The translations under genes and the position numbers were made by a program. A stretch of 64,000 bases of DNA from Darksidea phi (Eukaryota > Ascomycota > Dothideomycetes > Pleosporales > Lentitheciaceae): positions 1-64,000 of the forward strand of contig JASJFT010000217.1 of NCBI GenBank assembly GCA_030770425.1, written 5' to 3'. This document shows positions 59,518-64,000 of the stretch, one piece after another. The first letter of the stretch is position 1; every line of letters begins with the position of its first letter. The notes beneath the pieces are model-generated. The model was not told the DNA's origin. It searched no databases and saw only the letters and a program-made list of their open reading frames with translations.

Positions 59518-61042
59518 ATGCCCTCTCGCGCCAACGGCCGACCCATCTATGTAGCTATTGATTGGTCCAGGTTCACAGCCCAACCATTTGATTCTTTGAA
59601 GAAGGTTATGCAAAAATACCACGAAGATACTGGCCTGTTATTTGGAGGCCCTAACGGCTATTATGTACGTTGCCCAAAGCGTTCAGAAGAGCACTTTTGA
59701 ATGTAAATATTTTGCGTACAAGGTATCGAGGGGGGACAAAGTGTTGCCAATCGAGAAATTTGTTGAAAATAGTGCCATAATTTGCAGACCACAAATTTCT
59801 GAAACTATGAATGAGTTCATCAAGCGCAGCGATCTTACGGAGATCTACGATTTTGTCAAGGACAACTCCACACTATATGACCCGAAGACTCTTGGTACCA
59901 TGACGTTTGCATCAACTGATGATAGACAGCAGTGGGAGCGTGAGATTTTCGACAGAATCGTGAGCTGTGGCCTCCATCCTGATATCGATCCAATCGGTGA
60001 GATGCAGAAGGCTTTGGCCCCCTGGGCGGAGATACAGCCGTACTCTCCCTACCTAACTAGCCCTAAGAATAACTATTGCCTACAGCGCAAAGAACGAGCC
60101 GCCGGGGCTAACATGGGTGCATGGCCAGACCTGACCCGCATGCTCAGGAACTTTGTACCTACGGAAAAGAACGAGCGAACAGAATTCGACGAAGCAGGAA
60201 TCACGCACACGGTCATGTGGTTCTTGCGCATTGCCTTTGATGCAGCCCAGACATACACCGATTGGAATGAGAATACCCCTTCACCAGTGGTGTGCCAGCT
60301 TAAGACCCGACAGAGATATGTTTTGGATAAGTACCTCGCTATGATTGAGAATCCATTTGCTGTAACACCGCTAGAAGTTCGCCAGATCCTCGCCAGCGTT
60401 CACTTCGTAGGTAATTGGGAATGGGTGATTCGCTTTGTTATCCCAGGTATTTTGCGCTGGCAGTCAAAAACTAGTCTGGGTTTCTGTGTATACCGGTGGG
60501 TTATGCGTGCGGCGCTTCATCCGGACATTGATTCTTCTGGCACCGTCGAGGAGATTTTGAGCAAAACCTTCAAGCTCTATAGTATTTTTGGCGCTCCGGT
60601 AGGTGTTCTAACTTGGATCAAATCGAACCACGGACGCTTCTTCTACCAACACGAGGAGCTGTGGGTAGAGGACGAGGTTTACAAGAACGACAAGTACCTT
60701 GGTCCCGACGACTCATACTCAGATTTCGACACTAAGGTGCTTTGCCAGAAGCCCAAGGCGGACGCATCATGTATATCGCATCCCTCTTTAGAGCCGACCG
60801 ATGTATGCTACATCTATCGCGGAGACTATGACGATAAGCAGCCTTGTATCAAACTTAACGTCTGCAACCATAGCTACCATCTTGATTGTTTGCAAGAGAT
60901 GTTTGACTGTACAGAAGAGCATTATGACATCTTGTGCGCGTACGGTCGAAGAGTTATTGTTCCTATTGTTGATCGCGCGCCACTTAAAGAGCCGTATTGG
61001 ACGAACGCAAAATGGTGGTTTCCATACTACACCTCCATTTAA
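59518..61042 (+). CDS. Fungal protein with degenerate C-terminal RING-like finger
   Basis: Exons 59518-59664 and 59723-61042 (58-bp intron, GTACGT donor) give 488 aa. Most of the sequence (residues ~50-390) is helical and matches no domain I know. Near residues 410-455 it reads VCYIYRGDYDD ... CIKLNVCNHSYHLDCL ... CAYGRR. This spacing is that of a RING finger, but the second Cys of the first pair is Tyr and the last Cys is Gly, so at least one zinc site is lost. An E3 ligase role is therefore doubtful. A Cys-to-Tyr change is a G-to-A transition, which RIP could cause. The rest of the frame is intact. The gene sits between two repeat copies. Confidence 0.68.
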
Positions 61043-61301
61043 GCAAGCATGGTTGTTGAAGATTACAATACCCCTGAGAATAATCCTACTGATGAGGACC
61101 AACGGGCCCAGTGTGCTCGACCAAGTCCTATAGATCACGAGCCAAGGGCGTCACGGTCACTGACGAACTTGTAGATGCATTTGTTCCTTCTTTTTCTTAG
61201 AGAGCAAGGGGCTCAATAGTCTGCATTAGCACCGAATACTATGATTAAATCGACTGATACGTACTGAATGACTTGTGGGTGAATGCTTGGTTTATAATTC
61301 C
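61043..61301. other. Short spacer, no gene seen
   Basis: 3' flank of the degenerate-RING gene up to the AT-rich repeat; nothing recognised. Confidence 0.5.
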
Positions 61302-62457
61302 ATTGTGCCCCCTCGCCCAGGAGCTTGGGCCACTACCCGGCGTGACGTCACGTTGGCTCCTGGGCTGGCTGTGTTTTTCGTGATTCTAATTACCTTATTA
61401 TATTTTAATATTTCGATATCTTACGTAATAGTATAGGTAGTAACTATACGATAATAATAGCTCCTAATTTACTAATAATATATATAGATAGTTAAACGCG
61501 TTGATAATACTAAACCTCCTACCCTCCCTAGCTAGGTATCCCCGTCGTCCTCCGCCCCTACGCTATTGTTCGTATCGTATCTACTATGGAAACTAGCTCT
61601 ATCTTTTATATTAGGTATTAGCTCCCTCGATAGTCTACTAAGAAGGTAAATTCCTTCTTCGTTAACTATCCTCCCTATATAAGTATTTCCTCTAGCCTAC
61701 GTAGACAGTATAGCTACTTCTTAATAAAACGTCTATCCTCGTTATATAGGGCCTCGGATAGGAATATATTATAGGTAACTACTAACAGCTATACGAGAAT
61801 CCTATTACCACTCGTTCCCTCGAATATATCTAATATATAGTTAGTTTTATACTAATAATTATTTTAATTAAGGAGTCCTATCGATAGTACTTCCCGCCTA
61901 TAGCGCCGGGGATGCTCCGCCGCGATATTCGAAAGGTTTAGAGTGCTATACTCGAATAGTCTATTATACTCTAATTTATTCTTCTAAAGGACTAGGCGAA
62001 CGATCGTTGGTAAAGATATATAGTTAGTAGGTGTTAATAGTAAGTTTAAGGAAGAGGTAAGGAAGCTAGCTAGGTATAAAAGAGGAATATAGTAAGGAAG
62101 CTGGCTGAGGATAAGAGATAGATATAAGGAAGCTAGCTAAGGATAAGAGATAGATGTAGTAAGTCGGATACTGGTATTATCGTAAGTAATTTTTATACTG
62201 TGGGTGGTAGTATAGGTACGCTAACTTATCGCTACTACTGTTGGCCTCCTAACTAGGCTCTGTAGTTCGGTAGTATATGTCATTTCTCGTCGCCTTAATG
62301 TTCGAAATATCACCTCGTCGGTATTACTATGTACAGCTCTATAGCTCTATTATCGTGTATAAGGTATGGGTATAGCACTTCTACTGTGTACAAACTCCTA
62401 CTGTGTTTCGCGCGGACCTTCTAAAGAGACTCCCACTATGCAAATCCAAATCAAATA
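61302..62457. mobile_element. RIP-mutated dispersed repeat, right copy (inverted)
   Basis: Inverted partner of 17144-18313. It starts with the GC-rich end CCAGGAGC ... TGACGTCA ... GCTCCTGG (61318-61362), passes through AT-rich sequence, includes the same ~32-bp tandem units (62052-62155), and ends near 62457 at CAAATCCAAATCAAATA. It keeps more CpA/TpG than the left copy. There is no ORF and no clear terminal inverted repeat. 62458-62909 beyond it holds no gene I can identify. Confidence 0.85.
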
Positions 62458-62909
62458 ACCATTCAACCGGAACAGGTGTGTGTATGGGTATCCGCTATGG
62501 CTCAGAAAGGTACGCAGAAAGTTTCGCTTTTGTGGTTGCAGAACAAATGAATAGCACTTTACGAACTCGAATATCTAGATAATGAGTATAAATTATACTT
62601 CAATCTCTGACAGGTCATAACCTAGTACCCCGCAATAGAGTGGTGGACACTGTGCGGAATAGCTCGCCTGGCGACCTGCACTAGCCATTCCCGTCTAGGA
62701 CTAGCGATTCAAAATTCAAATCACGCGTCAAAATTTGTACTATAATCACTCACCGTATCTATCTAGGGGCACGACTCCCACAGGATCTTGGGTCAATAGT
62801 GGCCATGAAATGCTCCAGAGCGTTCAAAGATCGGTGTTAACCGACGCAAGGCGGCATTTTAGATTACATATATTCATTACCTCGTCAAAACCGATATCGA
62901 CCAATCAAC

Positions 62910-63030
62910 GGGCTTGTGGTTTAGTGGTATAATTTTCCCTTAGCATGGGAAAGGTCCTGGGTTCGAGTACGTTGAAGCTTCTAGATGTCTAGAGACGAAT
63001 TACTGACATGCATAGTTCCCAGCAAGTCCA
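62910..63030 (+). tRNA. tRNA-Ala(AGC) interrupted in the T-loop by a GT-AG insert
   Basis: The 5' part (62910-62966) has acceptor strand GGGCTTG, a perfect A box TGGTTTAGTGG (62917-62927), anticodon stem TTCCC/GGGAA with loop TTAGCAT (anticodon AGC, 62942-62944), and T-stem strand CTGGG followed by TTCGA. The 3' part (63016-63030) is TT, CCCAG and CAAGTCC plus discriminator A, which pair with the T-stem and acceptor. Between them lie 49 bp (62967-63015) that begin GTACGT, carry ACTGAC at 63002-63007 and end TAG. Removing them gives a canonical seven-base T-loop and a perfect B box. The D-stem is weak (one U-U pair). It could be a functional gene with a novel intron or a tRNA pseudogene. Confidence 0.8.
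62967..63015 (+). other. 49-bp spliceosomal-intron-like insert within tRNA-Ala
   Basis: The donor GTACGT is identical to donors of several protein-gene introns in this window (20622, 40197, 52242, 54163, 59665 on plus; 35839 on minus). The branch-like CTGAC puts the A at 63006, nine bases before the final TAG. Length 49 is within the window's intron range. tRNA introns of eukaryotic nuclei normally sit one base 3' of the anticodon and are cut by the TSEN endonuclease, so this position and these borders are atypical. Confidence 0.65.
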
Positions 63031-63036
63031 ATGACC

Positions 63037-63042
63037 TTTTTT
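63037..63042 (+). terminator. Pol III terminator of tRNA-Ala
   Basis: A run of six T starts seven bases after the discriminator base of the interrupted tRNA gene, the usual place and form of an RNA polymerase III stop signal. Confidence 0.7.
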
Positions 63043-63470
63043 CGCGCTCGGGGCGGATATAGCAATCTTTAGGATTCTATCGGACATTTTTTTTTCAAAA
63101 GCGCAGAAAATTGTTAACGCAGCATTAAGAAAATTCTCTACAAGTCCTTAAAGAATAGTATGCGGTGGAGAATTCTTCGCTACTTTGTACAAAACATAGT
63201 ACTAAGGCAATTCACATTAGAATACTATAGAATTGAGTGATGAAGGTTTAGCGGGCTTGAGGACCTAGTATAGGACACTACTTTCGTATCCCAAGCGTCT
63301 TCATCTCGACGAACAGATATAATATTTTAATATTTCTAGATAAATTTTAATTTATAATAAATCTTCTAAACTAAATAGTATATCTTTACTTATTAGTTTT
63401 ATTATAAAGTTCTACTATAGCTATAAAGTCTTATATTAAAAGTAGAAAAGAGAGCTAGATTATATATACT
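63043..63470. other. AT-rich, RIP-like interval
   Basis: From ~63310 the sequence is very AT-rich with frequent TpA and no open frames, like the RIP-mutated repeat but without a second copy in this window. It borders, and probably erodes, the end of the NRPS gene. Confidence 0.55.
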
Positions 63471-64000
63471 CTATACTATACTCGAGAGACGAGTACCAAA
63501 CTCTATATATCTAACTCTACTTCTATCGTATACAACGCTATTAGTATAAAGAAGTTTATCTTCCAGGTCTTCGAGCTTCGTCGATGATGCGATAACTTGG
63601 CATAGATTTTCCAACGCGGTGTTGATCCGGCCAGTCATCATCAGCACCTCATCAGCTGAGAACACCGAAGTGTCGTATTCGATTCGAAGAGTGACCACTG
63701 ATGATATTAAAGCCGAGAACTCAAACATGATGCCAAACTTGGCCCCCTCGGCCCAGGTAACTAAAGGTTCAACCCCCACAATAGTCCCATGCGCGAGTGA
63801 CGAGGCCCTCCCTGTTGCGCTGCGCTCGTGGAAGGTCACCATAGCATCAAACAGCTGGTGATTCGGGTTCGGCGTGGCTGAGGCCGATCGTAAATCCTCA
63901 TCATCTACCAATGAGAGCAGGTTCAGCAACGAGCTCCATTCGATACCGTGACTGAGAGCTGACCGCGCAGAGTTTTGTACTGCGTGAAGAAAATCCGCCA
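63471..64000 (-). CDS. NRPS condensation domain, 3' end (partial)
   Basis: The minus-strand frame is open from the window end to a stop at 63471 (about 176 codons); the 5' part lies outside. It matches the C-terminal half of a nonribosomal peptide synthetase condensation domain: DFLHAVQNSARSALSHGIEW, NPNHQLFDAMVTFHE, GVEPLVTWAEGAKFGIMFEF and LRIEYDTSVFSADEV. Such domains form or release peptide bonds between carrier-bound amino acids. No carrier domain follows. After about residue EDLEDKLL the sequence enters the AT-rich block, and its last ~25 codons look non-homologous, so the end may be truncated. The product of the synthetase cannot be inferred. Confidence 0.75.
   Translation of the reverse strand, partial: ADFLHAVQNSARSALSHGIEWSSLLNLLSLVDDEDLRSASATPNPNHQLFDAMVTFHERSATGRASSLAHGTIVGVEPLVTWAEGAKFGIMFEFSALISSVVTLRIEYDTSVFSADEVLMMTGRINTALENLCQVIASSTKLEDLEDKLLYTNSVVYDRSRVRYIEFGTRLSSIV

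Noticed and set aside
62910..62970. tRNA-headed SINE starting at 62910
   Set aside because: The exact 3' tRNA half and a T6 terminator reappear 49 bp downstream, which a SINE body would not provide.
62967..63015. Reading the tRNA insert as an ordinary tRNA (TSEN) intron
   Set aside because: It is in the T-loop, not next to the anticodon, and no canonical tRNA-intron helix can be placed there; its borders are GT-AG.

Overview
This is nuclear DNA of a filamentous ascomycete (Pezizomycotina; a dothideomycete-like fungus is my best guess). Genes are split by short introns of mostly 45-110 bp with GTAAGT/GTACGT-type donors, CTAAC/CTGAC branch sites close to the 3' AG, and exons that join in frame to give recognisable fungal proteins. 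Two copies of one dispersed repeat differ mainly by CpA-to-TpA type transitions, the mark of repeat-induced point mutation (RIP). The first ~120 bases are C/G homopolymer runs that look like a low-quality contig end.

Layout. (1) 0-5.8 kb: a seven-helix rhodopsin-fold integral membrane protein (PTH11-like), then gene-poor sequence with a small repeat element and a displaced gene fragment. (2) 5.8-21 kb, an accessory island: a tandem kinase/pseudokinase protein, a predicted 71-aa protein, a CorA-like membrane protein, a kinase with SEL1/TPR repeats, an AT-rich RIP-mutated repeat, a wrecked TPR gene of NLR type, and a small multi-pass membrane protein. (3) 21.8-57.9 kb, a conserved core: lysophosphatidate acyltransferase, short-chain dehydrogenase, transaldolase, Cu/Zn superoxide dismutase, class II myosin heavy chain, a Red1/ZFC3H1-like zinc-finger protein, a small cysteine-rich secreted protein, a conserved protein of unknown function, inositol-pentakisphosphate 2-kinase, SAGA subunit Spt8, an Hrr1/SAD-3-type NFX1 helicase, a lipocalin-like protein and a GPI-type PLC-like phosphodiesterase. 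(4) 58-64 kb, again accessory: an inverted second copy of the small repeat, a degenerate-RING protein, an inverted second copy of the RIP repeat, an interrupted tRNA-Ala gene, and the 3' end of a nonribosomal peptide synthetase running off the window.

The most unusual feature is the tRNA-Ala(AGC) gene at 62910-63030. All arms are present, but the T-loop is split by exactly 49 bp that start GTACGT, carry CTGAC nine bases before the end, and finish TAG. This is the form of a spliceosomal mRNA intron, and removing it gives a perfect T-arm, acceptor stem and B box. A six-T Pol III terminator follows. A GT-AG intron inside a tRNA T-loop is not something I know to be described.

Functionally the core genes are independent housekeeping genes. 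Red1-like, Spt8 and the Hrr1-type helicase all act in nuclear RNA/chromatin control and lie within 18 kb, but nothing shows that they are co-regulated. The island genes (kinases, CorA-like, TPR/NLR remnant) belong to families that expand and turn over quickly in fungi, and they sit among repeats.
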